DNA of 64,000 bases from a virus. A model generated the notes under the pieces. It did no database searches. It saw nothing but the letters and a program-made list of their open reading frames with translations, and was not told the DNA's origin. Positions 22,195 to 30,216 of the stretch are shown here, piece by piece; the first letter of the stretch is position 1, and every line of letters starts with the position of its first letter. The position numbers were made by a program, and so were the translations under genes. The stretch lies in the IMG/VR virus record IMGVR_UViG_3300031261_000003, positions 1 through 64,000 of that record. One strand, given 5' to 3'.

Positions 22195-22902
22195 ATGGAC
22201 GTGACCCCCGTCACCGCGCAAGAAATCCTGCGCAATCTCCAAATAACCGGGCTGTTTTACGAAAGCGCCGCCGACAACATAACGGCGTTCGCGGGCGGCG
22301 GACAAGCCGGCGCAACCATGATAACAACCGAGGTCGCGCGCATTACGACCGTCGCGACGGCCGGCGATAGCGTCGCGCTGCCGAATGCAATCGCCGGCCT
22401 AACACTCTCGTTGACGAACCACGGCGCGAAGCCGATGCAAGTCTACGGTCAAGCCGGCGATGTTATCAACGACATTGCGAGCGCCAGCGGCGTATCGCAA
22501 ATGATTGGCTCGGAAGTCATCTATTTTTGTCCAACCAACGGCAAATGGTACGCGAACGGTTTGGGTACGGGCTACAGCGGTTCGTTCGAGACGCAAAGCC
22601 CCGCTGACGGGTTGGTAGCTCATGCAGGCGGCGGACAAGACTCGGCGCTGCTTATCACAACCATGATTAGCCGGTTTACGGTCGTCGCGTCGGTTGGCGA
22701 TAGCGCCATTCTGCCAACTGGCGTCGCCGGCATGACCCTCACGATTATCAACGCCAGCGCCAACAGCATGAACATATTCCCCGACTTAGGGAGCACGATC
22801 AACGCCGGCAGCGCCAACGCCGCCTATGCGCTTGCCGCCGGAAAAACTTGTCAGTTTGTCACGACGCTGGCCGGCGCGTGGCACGCCATGCTTTCGGCTT
22901 AA
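22195..22902 (+). CDS. capsid-region repeat-module protein, two modules, 235 aa
   Basis: Residues about 25-130 and 140-235 are two copies of the module in the previous gene: AFAGGGQAGATMITTE and AHAGGGQDSALLITTM, TAGDSVALPNAI and SVGDSAILPTGV, ending GKWYANG and GAWHAMLSA. The N-terminal 25 residues are helical (TAQEILRNLQITGLFYE). Probable decoration or neck fibre protein; no family name is certain. Confidence 0.65.
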   Translation: MDVTPVTAQEILRNLQITGLFYESAADNITAFAGGGQAGATMITTEVARITTVATAGDSVALPNAIAGLTLSLTNHGAKPMQVYGQAGDVINDIASASGVSQMIGSEVIYFCPTNGKWYANGLGTGYSGSFETQSPADGLVAHAGGGQDSALLITTMISRFTVVASVGDSAILPTGVAGMTLTIINASANSMNIFPDLGSTINAGSANAAYALAAGKTCQFVTTLAGAWHAMLSA

Positions 22903-22917
22903 AAAAGAGAAAAGCCA

Positions 22918-23187
22918 ATGTCAGATGCAAGTTCCAAAGCCGCCGCCCGTCGCGCGACGGCCGATCCCGTCGAGCCGGCAACGCCAGCGCCAGCGCCAGC
23001 GCCCGAGCCGGCAACGCCCGCCCCGCGAACCGTCAAGAGCGTGCGGCTCGCCGCCGCTTACGGCTATATCAACGACGACGGCTATCAACGCGGCTGGCCG
23101 GAGGATTACACCGTCACGGACGCTGGCGAGATCGCCGAGCTTATGGCGCGCGGCGCGCCGCTGAAAGAGTTCGTTTATGTCGATTGA
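22918..23187 (+). CDS. small protein with Ala-Pro linker, 89 aa
   Basis: Residues 18-40 are an Ala/Pro/Glu repeat (PATPAPAPAPEPATPAP); residues 45-89 are a compact unit (LAAAYGYINDDGYQRGWPED, then MARGAPLKEFVYVD). A linker-plus-domain layout of this type is found in phage connector accessory proteins. Overlaps the next gene by 11 nt. Confidence 0.6.
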   Translation: MSDASSKAAARRATADPVEPATPAPAPAPEPATPAPRTVKSVRLAAAYGYINDDGYQRGWPEDYTVTDAGEIAELMARGAPLKEFVYVD

Positions 23188-23509
23188 GGCCGCGTTCTTC
23201 CCGCAAGCGACCGTCAATATCGCGGCGACGACGATAAGCCAAAATGTCGCGCTGCCGGCGACGACGCTTGGCCCCTATCAGACGGCGGACGGCGATAGCG
23301 TGCTGATTTACAATTCCGGCGCAACCATCGCCTTCGTCGAGTTTGGCGGAAACAACAGCGTCGTGGCCTCGCCCCTGTTGAGTATGCCGATTCCACCCGG
23401 CATGTCGCGTCTCATAGGTTGCGGCCAATATGTGTCGTTCGTCGCGGCCATTATGCTGACGGGAACAGGGACGATCTATTTCAGCCGGGGCAAGGGTCAC
23501 AACTACTAG
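23177..23509 (+). CDS. beta-rich head accessory protein, 110 aa
   Basis: All-beta composition (TVNIAATTISQNVALPATTL, DSVLIYNSGATIAFVEFGGN, GQYVSFVAAIMLTGTGTIYF). The fold type recalls small phage decoration or tail-neck proteins. No family recognised; the late-gene position is the main clue. Confidence 0.6.
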   Translation: MSIEAAFFPQATVNIAATTISQNVALPATTLGPYQTADGDSVLIYNSGATIAFVEFGGNNSVVASPLLSMPIPPGMSRLIGCGQYVSFVAAIMLTGTGTIYFSRGKGHNY

Positions 23510-23517
23510 GGGCTGGC

Positions 23518-23901
23518 ATGGCTTTCACCGACGCGCAGTTGACGGACATACGACGATTCTGTGGTTATCCGGCATTTGGCGTCGGCGCGTCCGGCTTTAG
23601 TTCCTGGCGATTTTTTGAGACTTACGGGCTGCTTGAATACCGCATGGCGAACTTGTCGGCCGCTGAAACCGCAGTCGTAACAACCACCTATCTTGCAAAC
23701 TTGTACACGTTGGAAAGCGCCATTCCGGGCGCGTCGGCAAACCTCGACACAGAGAGCGCGGCGGTCTGGAAGCACAATCCAAAGGAAGTGGCTGACCGCG
23801 CGAATTTATTCTCGTACTGGCGACGCGAACTCTGTTCGTTTCTCGGCGTTCCGACCGGCCCCGGCCTTGGCGGCGGCAATACAATTCGCATGGTGGTGTG
23901 A
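23518..23901 (+). CDS. head-tail connector protein
   Basis: 127 aa from ATG (MAFTDAQLTDIRRFCGYPAF). The start, with a DAQLxDIRRFxGYP pattern, and the later VTTTYLANLYTLESAI and FSYWRRELCSFLGVP are typical of small adaptor proteins that bind below the portal. It is followed by the stopper-type genes. Confidence 0.7.
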   Translation: MAFTDAQLTDIRRFCGYPAFGVGASGFSSWRFFETYGLLEYRMANLSAAETAVVTTTYLANLYTLESAIPGASANLDTESAAVWKHNPKEVADRANLFSYWRRELCSFLGVPTGPGLGGGNTIRMVV

Positions 23902-23920
23902 ACTTCCCGAGGAGGAGCCA

Positions 23921-24193
23921 TTGCACAACGTCGTCACGCTTCCCGGCATTGAAACGATATCTGACGAGCCAAGCGATATCGTGGTTGAGCGGCTTGAGAG
24001 CTTGCTTGCCGACGCTAAGGCGGGCCTCATTCGCGGCTTGTTCTACGTCGCCTATAGCGGCAACCAAAACGATACGTTCAGGGACGGCCGCGTAACCGAC
24101 GACATTTCGCGAGATATCTTGCTCTACGGCGTAACGATGGCCGCCGAGCGGTTGAAACGCGATTGCTTTAACTACTATATTGGACAGGATTAA
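23921..24193 (+). CDS. small connector-region protein, 90 aa, TTG start
   Basis: A TTG preceded by GAGGAGGAG gives LHNVVTLPGIETISDEPSDI, then LLADAKAGLIRGLFYVAYSG. The strong ribosome site decides the start; upstream frame extension overlaps the previous gene. Probably a connector or late accessory protein. Confidence 0.6.
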   Translation: MHNVVTLPGIETISDEPSDIVVERLESLLADAKAGLIRGLFYVAYSGNQNDTFRDGRVTDDISRDILLYGVTMAAERLKRDCFNYYIGQD

Positions 24194-24198
24194 GCGCG

Positions 24199-24876
24199 AT
24201 GGACGCCGCCGTCATTCAGTCCAAAATCTATACGGGATTCGCGAAAGCGGCCTCTTATGTAGGAAGTTCTTTCTCGCAATACCGCCCCGTCGCCGGTCAA
24301 CCGCCTATCGGCCCGGCGACGCTGGTGGGTTCCATCAACGCGGCGTTCACGGTCGCAACCGGCGACACGTTCACGTTCGGGCGGCCGGGGCTCAAGGCGA
24401 ATTTCTTCTACTATTGCCTCGCGGATGGCGCGCAAATTCAGGTTGGCGATATTCTAACCTCGCTGGCCGGAACGTACTACATCGCGTCGATGCAGCCGCT
24501 TGAAATGCCGGTTGCGGTGCTCTGCAACGCGCTGATTTCGTTCAACCGGCCGGCGTCCGCGCCGTCAACCGGGCTTGTCGCATATCAGGGCGTATCCGAG
24601 ACAACCGAAACGCAACTGGCGGCGGGCGTGGCCTTCCCCGCGTCGGTCCAGCTTGCCGCCTCGGGACGCAGCACAAAAAGCGACGCGCTGGCGGGCGATA
24701 GCGCCGGCCCGCTCAAATATACGGTATTTTTCCCGAGCGGATCGTTGGTCGCGCCGGCTTGGCCGATCCGCGAGCGCGATGTGGTTTACGACAATATCGC
24801 GCGAAGGTTTCAAGTCGCCGGCTATGAGGCGACGCCGATAGGGGCGCGGCTCGACACAACGAGGTTGATGGTTTGA
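24199..24876 (+). CDS. probable head-tail stopper/minor structural protein
   Basis: 225 aa. An N-terminal helix (AVIQSKIYTGFAKAASYVGS) leads to a beta domain (GDTFTFGRPGLKANFFYYCL, YYIASMQPLEMPVAVLCN), a pattern common in stopper or head-completion proteins. The C-terminal half (FPSGSLVAPAWPIRERDVVY) may be a second small barrel. Position between adaptor and tail-completion genes supports this. Confidence 0.6.
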   Translation: MDAAVIQSKIYTGFAKAASYVGSSFSQYRPVAGQPPIGPATLVGSINAAFTVATGDTFTFGRPGLKANFFYYCLADGAQIQVGDILTSLAGTYYIASMQPLEMPVAVLCNALISFNRPASAPSTGLVAYQGVSETTETQLAAGVAFPASVQLAASGRSTKSDALAGDSAGPLKYTVFFPSGSLVAPAWPIRERDVVYDNIARRFQVAGYEATPIGARLDTTRLMV

Positions 24877-24878
24877 TA

Positions 24879-25217
24879 ATGCCCGACGCGAAAGGATGGA
24901 AGCCCCGGCTTGCGTTGTCGGACGCCCTCAAGGCTGTGCTGCAAGCGATTGCGGCGCGAGAAATGGGCCGACAGGATCAACGACAAGCCTATCGGGACGC
25001 GCGAAGCAAAATCGAAACCGCGCTGGCGCAGGCGTTTCCCGACCATCGGCTTGAGGTTCGCCCGGCCGATAAGATCAAGCGCGCGATTCACGGCGATATG
25101 AGCTTTGTGGTTTTCGTCGATGGCCTGCCGGACCAAGGGCTTATCTTTGGCGTCGCCAAGGAAGACGGCACGTTTTACGGCGCGCCCGCCAATAGGAACA
25201 ACGCGCAACGTGGCTGA
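24879..25217 (+). CDS. minor morphogenesis protein, 112 aa
   Basis: From the second ATG, MPDAKGWKPRLALSDALKAV. The chain is helical then beta (HGDMSFVVFVDGLPDQGLIF). No certain family. It overlaps the upstream stop region if the first start is used; ATG 24879 follows the previous stop cleanly. It resembles small tail-completion proteins by position only. Confidence 0.55.
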   Translation: MPDAKGWKPRLALSDALKAVLQAIAAREMGRQDQRQAYRDARSKIETALAQAFPDHRLEVRPADKIKRAIHGDMSFVVFVDGLPDQGLIFGVAKEDGTFYGAPANRNNAQRG

Positions 25218-26061
25218 CGTTAGCGAGGTTACAAGCGCCATTGCGGCGCTCGCCGCCAGCGCGATCTATCCGCTCGGCAACGGATCGCAATCCGCCAGCG
25301 GCTACACAACGACGATTGCGCCCGGTTGGCCGGTTCCGGCCGATCTCGACGCGATTCTTGGCGCCGGCGCGGTCTACGTCTCGGTTTATCCCGAGGCGAC
25401 GTTCAAAGACACCACCAGGTTCGGGCGACTCTGGACGTCGAGCGTCGTGGTGACGCCAACGGTTACGATCACGCCGGCCAAGCAATTGCTCACGATTGGC
25501 GGCGCTGTGACCATCGGACACTACGTCTCGGCCGTCGTTCTCAACGTCGCCGCGTCCTACGCCGCGCAACTAGGCGACACGCTCGCCACCGTAGCCACGG
25601 CTATCGCGGCGCAGCTAACGGCCGGCGGCGTCTCAGCGAGCGCCGTAGGCCCGGCAATCAGCGTTCTCCGCGCCGACGTCCCCGACATGGCCGTAGCCTC
25701 CGGCGCGCCCGGAACCGCGATCATGGAAGTCGCCCGCCAACAACAGGCGTTCCTGACGACGATCTGGGCGCCAAGCCATGCGGCGCGCGTCGCGGCGGCG
25801 CTTTTTCTGACGCCGTTATTTTCGTCAACCGATTGGCTCGGGCCGTTCGCCGATACGACGCAGGGCAAACTAACGCAGCGTCAAATCCGGCTCGACGACA
25901 GCGGCGCGGCGCGCAACGAGTACCGGCTCGATCTGAGTTTCTGGGTCGAATACGCAACGACCGTCTCTGAGGTCGCCTACCCGATTACGATTTTCGCCGG
26001 CCAAACCAGCGTCGCAGACGGCACGGCCCAAGGCGCGACCTACACGCAAAACGCAGGGTGA
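25210..26061 (+). CDS. tail terminator-like / completion protein
   Basis: 283 aa from GTG overlapping the previous stop by 8 nt. The middle has a TITPAKQLLTIGGAVTIGHY ... LGDTLATVATAIAAQLTAGG block, which resembles the insert in the sheath protein. The C-terminal half (WAPSHAARVAAALFLTPLFS, ARNEYRLDLSFWVEYATTVS) looks like a tail-terminator domain. It precedes the sheath gene, as expected for a joining or terminator protein. Confidence 0.6.
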   Translation: MADVSEVTSAIAALAASAIYPLGNGSQSASGYTTTIAPGWPVPADLDAILGAGAVYVSVYPEATFKDTTRFGRLWTSSVVVTPTVTITPAKQLLTIGGAVTIGHYVSAVVLNVAASYAAQLGDTLATVATAIAAQLTAGGVSASAVGPAISVLRADVPDMAVASGAPGTAIMEVARQQQAFLTTIWAPSHAARVAAALFLTPLFSSTDWLGPFADTTQGKLTQRQIRLDDSGAARNEYRLDLSFWVEYATTVSEVAYPITIFAGQTSVADGTAQGATYTQNAG

Positions 26062-26065
26062 AAAC

Positions 26066-26383
26066 ATGGCGGATTATACGGTTTTAGTCGTTCGCGAGGT
26101 CTGGCATCACAAAGACCTCGGCCGGCATATCGAGCGCGGCGAGGTCATAACCAACCAAGCCGAGGTCAAGCAAATCCTCGCCGAGCGCCCGCATCACGTC
26201 ATTGCCCGCATGGCGACGCAGGACGAGGCCGACGAGATCGAAGCCGCTGCCGCCGCGCACGCGACGGACGAACCGACCACGCAAGCCCCCGCCGCTCTCG
26301 GAGCGCCAACGCCAGCCGCGCCAACGGCCGCCGTAAACCCGGCCGCGTCTTCCGCATCAACGTCGGCCGCGCCGAAGCCATGA
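26066..26383 (+). CDS. small protein with Ala/Thr-rich tail, 105 aa
   Basis: Residues 1-55 are compact (YTVLVVREVWHHKDLGRHIE, then VKQILAERPHHVIARM); residues 70-105 are an Ala/Thr/Pro tail. It overlaps the next gene by ATGA. Late-region accessory, function unknown. Confidence 0.55.
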   Translation: MADYTVLVVREVWHHKDLGRHIERGEVITNQAEVKQILAERPHHVIARMATQDEADEIEAAAAAHATDEPTTQAPAALGAPTPAAPTAAVNPAASSASTSAAPKP

Positions 26384-26634
26384 CGGAGCCGGACGATCTC
26401 TTTCCGCGTCCCTATGTCGAGGAGCTTCGGAAAAGATCGGACGGCTACCGCAGGCGCGCAAAAACTATCGCCGACGCCGCGATTCAATTCGCTATCGCCG
26501 CCGAATTGACAGCGCGCGGCGCGAGCCCGTCGCGCACGGCCGAGGTCAGCACAGCGCGAATCTCGATTGACGCCAACGGCCTCGTCGTCGGCGTCGAGGC
26601 CGCCGTTGCCGCGTTTCTCGACCAAGCCAAGTAG
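26380..26634 (+). CDS. hypothetical protein, 84 aa
   Basis: MTEPDDLFPRPYVEELRKRS with basic helix, then ARISIDANGLVVGVEAAVAA. No family recognised. It ends 52 nt before the sheath gene leader. Confidence 0.55.
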   Translation: MTEPDDLFPRPYVEELRKRSDGYRRRAKTIADAAIQFAIAAELTARGASPSRTAEVSTARISIDANGLVVGVEAAVAAFLDQAK

Positions 26635-26644
26635 CAACCTACCT

Positions 26645-26685
26645 ATCGAGCGCTTGCCGCCCTGGGGTTTCCAAATGGAGCCCCC
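26645..26685 (+). promoter_or_regulatory. sheath leader element with RBS hairpin
   Basis: ATCGAGCGC-T-TGCCGCCCT followed by GGGGTTTCC, AAAT, GGAGCCCC. The last part folds as a GGGG...CCCC hairpin with TCC/GGA at the tip, so the GGAG ribosome site is on the 3' side of the stem. The same element precedes the tube gene. Confidence 0.7.
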
Positions 26686-28599
26686 ATGTCGCAAATCGTC
26701 CAATTAGGCGCGGTAAATCTTGCCTCGCTCAACGTCCCGCAAGTCCTCGTTCAAGTTGTGCCGCCGCAGTTTTTATATGGCGGCGTACAAACCAACGTCG
26801 GCGGCGTCATCGGAACCGCGTCTTGGGGTCCAACAAACTCACCGCAGCCCTACGGCACGGTCGGGCAGGCTGCGCAGATCTTCGGCCCAACGATAAACCG
26901 CCTCTACGATATCGTTGGTCACTCGACGCTCGCCATGGCGCAAGGCGCGAATTTCCTCTACGGCGTGCGCGTGACAGACGGCACGGACACCGCTGCCTCG
27001 GCGCCCATTTATTCGCCCGCCCCGGTTGCGGCGACCGGCACGGTCACGTTTACGGTTCAACCCGTCGCCGCCAGCACTATGACGCTCAATGGCTCGATTT
27101 GGACGTTCGTCGCCGCGCTCACGACCGGCCTGCAAATCCTGATAGGCTCGACGCTGGCGCTAACGCTGACGGCCGCGGTTGCGGCGCTGGCGGCCTCGGC
27201 CGACGTCAATACTGCGAAAATGTCCTACTCGACGTCGGCGACCGTCCTGACGACGACGGCCGTTGCGACCGGCACAGGCGGCAATGCGTTGACGCTGGCG
27301 ACCGACGTTACCGGCGCCACGGTTTCGGCCGCTACGCTCGCGGGCGGCGCGGCCGGCACGCTCGGCATGACGCTCACCGGCAAATATACCGGATCGAACG
27401 GGCAGAACTTGAAGGGCCAGCTTGGGCCGGGCTCAAAGTATGGCTCGTATAAGCTGGTTGTCATCCTGCCCGGAAATTCGCCGGAAGTTTACGACAACAT
27501 CACCGGCTCGGGCCTCGCGCTTTGGATAAACTTGTGCGCCGCCGTCAACAACGGCAATTCATCTACGCGCGGGCCTTCGGCCATTGTCGTTGCGACCGTT
27601 GGAACGGCGACCGTCGCGCCGATCACCGGAACCAACGCCATTGCATTTACAGGCGGCACGGACGGCGCGTCAACCGTCACAACTTCGACTCTCGTCGGCG
27701 TCGATACGCTGCCGCGCACCGGCATGTATTGCCTGCGAAATACCGGCGTCAGCAAGGCCATGATCGCGGACTTGTCGGACTCGACGTCTTGGTCAACGCA
27801 AGTCGCTTTCGGCCTGTCCATCGGTTGCGAAATGATCGCAACGACGCCGGCCGGCGACACGATCACCAACGCGGCGACAGAGGTTGCGCTTGCCGGCATC
27901 GACTCGTTTACCCTCTCGATCATGTTCGGCGATTGGGTCTATTGGCTCGACACGTACAACGGGATTCCCATGCGGTTGTCCTCGCCGCAGTCCGTCAAGC
28001 TCGGCGTGCTCTGCGCTCTCAGCCCGCAGAACAATCCGCTCAACAAACCCATTCAGGGCATTATCGGCACGCAAAAAACGCAGTCCGGACTTCCCTACAC
28101 CGACAGCGATTTGCAGATCATCGGCAATTCGCAAATGGACGTCGTGGGCGTCAATCCCATGGTGGGAACGACGTATTTCTCGTGTCTTTTCGGAAAGAAT
28201 ACCTCGTCAAACCCCGTCACGCAGGGCGACGAATATACGCAGATCACGTATTTTCTGGCGAAATCGCTCTTTAAGATCGGCGCCCCCTACGTCGGCGCGG
28301 TGCAGACGATAGCCGAGCGGTTGCAGGCCCTAACCTCGATCCTGCAATTTCTCGCGTTGATTTCGGTTCCCGTTGCGCTCGGCGGCCCCGGAATCCTGTC
28401 GAGCTTGACCGGCGGGCAACCGTATCAAGTCATTCTGAACGCGACGAACAACAGCCAGACCAGCGCCGCGCTTGGCTTCCAGAACGCCTATGTCAAGTGC
28501 GTTTACGGCCCGATTGTCCGGTATTTCATCTTCTCGTTGGAAGGCGGCGCGTCCGTGATCGTCTCGACAACGGCGCCGAATATGAACCAAGCCGCGTAA
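26686..28599 (+). CDS. contractile tail sheath protein
   Basis: 637 aa. The N-terminus (PQFLYGGVQTNVGGVIGTAS, then WGPTNSPQPY) is the typical sheath start. An Ala/Thr-rich beta insert spans about residues 115-230. The conserved sheath domain follows (GKYTGSNGQNLKGQLGPGSK, later DWVYWLDTYNGIPMRL) and the C-terminus is VRYFIFSLEGGASVIVS. It surrounds the tube and contracts to drive it through the host envelope. Preceded by a leader shared with the tube gene. Confidence 0.88.
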   Translation: MSQIVQLGAVNLASLNVPQVLVQVVPPQFLYGGVQTNVGGVIGTASWGPTNSPQPYGTVGQAAQIFGPTINRLYDIVGHSTLAMAQGANFLYGVRVTDGTDTAASAPIYSPAPVAATGTVTFTVQPVAASTMTLNGSIWTFVAALTTGLQILIGSTLALTLTAAVAALAASADVNTAKMSYSTSATVLTTTAVATGTGGNALTLATDVTGATVSAATLAGGAAGTLGMTLTGKYTGSNGQNLKGQLGPGSKYGSYKLVVILPGNSPEVYDNITGSGLALWINLCAAVNNGNSSTRGPSAIVVATVGTATVAPITGTNAIAFTGGTDGASTVTTSTLVGVDTLPRTGMYCLRNTGVSKAMIADLSDSTSWSTQVAFGLSIGCEMIATTPAGDTITNAATEVALAGIDSFTLSIMFGDWVYWLDTYNGIPMRLSSPQSVKLGVLCALSPQNNPLNKPIQGIIGTQKTQSGLPYTDSDLQIIGNSQMDVVGVNPMVGTTYFSCLFGKNTSSNPVTQGDEYTQITYFLAKSLFKIGAPYVGAVQTIAERLQALTSILQFLALISVPVALGGPGILSSLTGGQPYQVILNATNNSQTSAALGFQNAYVKCVYGPIVRYFIFSLEGGASVIVSTTAPNMNQAA

Positions 28600-28623
28600 C
28601 GCTCGCAACCCGAAAACCAGCCC

Positions 28624-28669
28624 ATCGAGCGCGTGCCGCCCTGGGGCTTCCTAACCGGAGTCCTCGGCC
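28624..28669 (+). promoter_or_regulatory. tube leader element with RBS hairpin (second copy)
   Basis: ATCGAGCGC-G-TGCCGCCCT then GGGGCTTCC, TAACC, GGAGTCCTC. Of the 28 nt from ATCGAG to TTCC, 26 match the sheath leader, and the stem changes (CCCC to CCTC) keep pairing through a G-T pair. The GGAG lies in the stem again. Confidence 0.7.
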
Positions 28670-29107
28670 ATGTCGCTCAATCAAATCACCTTCGGGCATA
28701 GCGTATCGTTCAATATCATTTCGCCGATTACCGGCGCGATCCTGACGCTGACCAACATAACCGAGTTCGACAGCAAGCAAGTAACCGAAAAAGTCTCGTC
28801 GAAGCCGCTCAACGCGCCGCCCATCGTTGTGCATACGCCTAACGGCTGGTCGGGAACGATCACGTTTGATCGGTCTGACAATACGATAGACAGCTTTTTT
28901 GCTGCGCAAGAGGCCGCCTACTGGGCGAACGCGCAAACTTACGCCGGCACGATCTATGAATTTATTCTCGAACTCAACGGCGCGGTTTCGCAGTACCGAT
29001 ACGACAGCGTTGCGCTGACGTTGCAGGACGCGGGCAAGAAAGCCAGCCAAACCAAAATCACCCTCAAAGTCGAGTTTGAAGCGAGCCAGCGTGTGCTCGT
29101 GCAATAG
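28670..29107 (+). CDS. tail tube protein
   Basis: 145 aa, beta-rich (SVSFNIISPITGAILTLTNI, WSGTITFDRSDNTIDSFFAA, ALTLQDAGKKASQTKITLKV). It follows the sheath gene, as in other myoviruses, and precedes the tail chaperone. It builds the inner tube on which the sheath assembles. Confidence 0.82.
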   Translation: MSLNQITFGHSVSFNIISPITGAILTLTNITEFDSKQVTEKVSSKPLNAPPIVVHTPNGWSGTITFDRSDNTIDSFFAAQEAAYWANAQTYAGTIYEFILELNGAVSQYRYDSVALTLQDAGKKASQTKITLKVEFEASQRVLVQ

Positions 29108-29120
29108 GAGCATCACCTAA

Positions 29121-29507
29121 ATGGGCCAGCCGATTGTCACCATAGGCGACGCGCCGACGCCGACGCAGCAAGTCGTGGCCGACGCCAACCGCGTTGTCGA
29201 AGTGACGGACGCGCGGCAACGCGTGCTCGGCGTGCGCCGCATGAACATGAGCATTCGACGCCGCGTCTACAAAAGCTTGACCAACGCCGCCTTAGAGAAC
29301 AACCGCTATATGGGTCTCGTCATGGTCGCGGCCTGCGTCGTCACCATCAATCGGGAACCGGCAGATGCGCTGACGATGGGCGCAAACGAGTTGGTGTTTG
29401 ACAGCCTAATCGACCGGCTTGACGATGACGGCTTTGAGGCGGTCGGCAAGGCGATTGCGGACAATTTCGCGCCGCCGATAACTAGGGACGAAATAAAAAA
29501 CGAGTAG
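29121..29507 (+). CDS. tail assembly chaperone, short form
   Basis: 128 aa. The position between tube and tape measure and the helical second half (ADALTMGANELVFDSLIDRL, EAVGKAIADNF) fit the G-type chaperone that coats the tape measure during assembly. The end is special: the last codons read ATA-AAA-AAC-GAG-TAG, a canonical A-AAA-AAC slippery heptamer (29495-29501), so part of the ribosomes should shift -1 into the downstream frame. Confidence 0.78.
   Translation: MGQPIVTIGDAPTPTQQVVADANRVVEVTDARQRVLGVRRMNMSIRRRVYKSLTNAALENNRYMGLVMVAACVVTINREPADALTMGANELVFDSLIDRLDDDGFEAVGKAIADNFAPPITRDEIKNE
29495..29501 (+). promoter_or_regulatory. -1 frameshift slippery site A AAA AAC
   Basis: Exact X_XXY_YYZ heptamer in the zero frame of the chaperone, two codons before its stop. 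Slipping continues in a frame that stays open for 59 codons. Confidence 0.75.
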
Positions 29508-29680
29508 TCGATGGCGACAGGCGTGTGACGTCGCTCTTAGTCGGCCATGGCTTTAGCTTTGATTTGGTCGAAAGCTGGTCGGAGGAGGAGCGACTTACGC
29601 AAGTCATCATCATCGGCGAAATGAACGGCCGTGAATTTGATTATGAGCGCTGGCGATGGGCGCCGCTCAAGACGGACTAG
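29501..29680 (+). CDS. tail chaperone -1 frameshift extension
   Basis: Open only in the -1 frame after the slippery site and with no ATG near its beginning. It encodes HGFSFDLVESWSEEERLTQV, then GEMNGREFDYERWRW. The WSEEER... and EFDYERWRW style matches the T part of GT-type chaperones, such as the gp41/gp42 pair of Mu-like phages. The fused product would have about 186 residues. It ends 3 nt before the convergent gene. Confidence 0.72.
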   Translation, partial: RVVDGDRRVTSLLVGHGFSFDLVESWSEEERLTQVIIIGEMNGREFDYERWRWAPLKTD

Positions 29681-29683
29681 CGC

Positions 29684-30145
29684 CTAGCGCAGCAACACGG
29701 CCCCGCCGATCAACCATGTTAGAATCGTCGGACCCTCAAGGCTCGCCGGCAGAACGCGGTCAGCAAGCGCATAGCCCGCCGCCAAGATCACAACGCGAAC
29801 CAACGTTGACAGGCGCCGCCAGCGCGAGCGTTGCGCCAGCGCTTGCGGTTGCGACAACGAACAGCCGACTCTATCGGCGGCGGCGAAAACGGCGGCAATC
29901 GCCATGTCGGGAGTCACCTTAAACCACTCGCCGGACGCGCGTTGACGCCCTAAGATCGTATGCGCCATTTGCTCGATCCTGTAGGCGTGACCGTAGGCGG
30001 GCGCCGTAAAAACCAAGCGAAGGCGAAAGGGTGAGGCTGTCTGCAAATTGGCAAGCCGCGACGTCGGATCGTTGCTGATGCCGATTTTGACGAGATCGTG
30101 CTCGCCCAAAATCACATAGATATAATCGCCCGACTGCATGCGCAT
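29684..30145 (-). CDS. T5orf172/GIY-YIG-like protein with membrane tail (reverse-strand insertion)
   Basis: About 153 aa (start at one of two ATGs, 30145 or 30139). Residues 5-85 show a T5orf172/MUG113 pattern (DYIYVILGEHDLVKIGISND, SRLANLQTASPFRLRLVF, IEQMAHTILGRQRASGEWFK). A basic linker follows, and two membrane helices near the C-terminus (LVRVVILAAGYALADRVL, TILTWLIGGAVLL). It sits backwards between tail chaperone and morphogenesis genes, so it is an extra gene ('moron'). Nuclease activity is uncertain; membrane anchoring is unusual for the family. Confidence 0.7.
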   Translation of the reverse strand: MRMQSGDYIYVILGEHDLVKIGISNDPTSRLANLQTASPFRLRLVFTAPAYGHAYRIEQMAHTILGRQRASGEWFKVTPDMAIAAVFAAADRVGCSLSQPQALAQRSRWRRLSTLVRVVILAAGYALADRVLPASLEGPTILTWLIGGAVLLR

Positions 30146-30216
30146 AACAACGGCCCCCGACAAGCCTAGCTTACGCTATTTTGTTGAAAGTTGCTATCTT
30201 GATATCTTGCCTGGAA

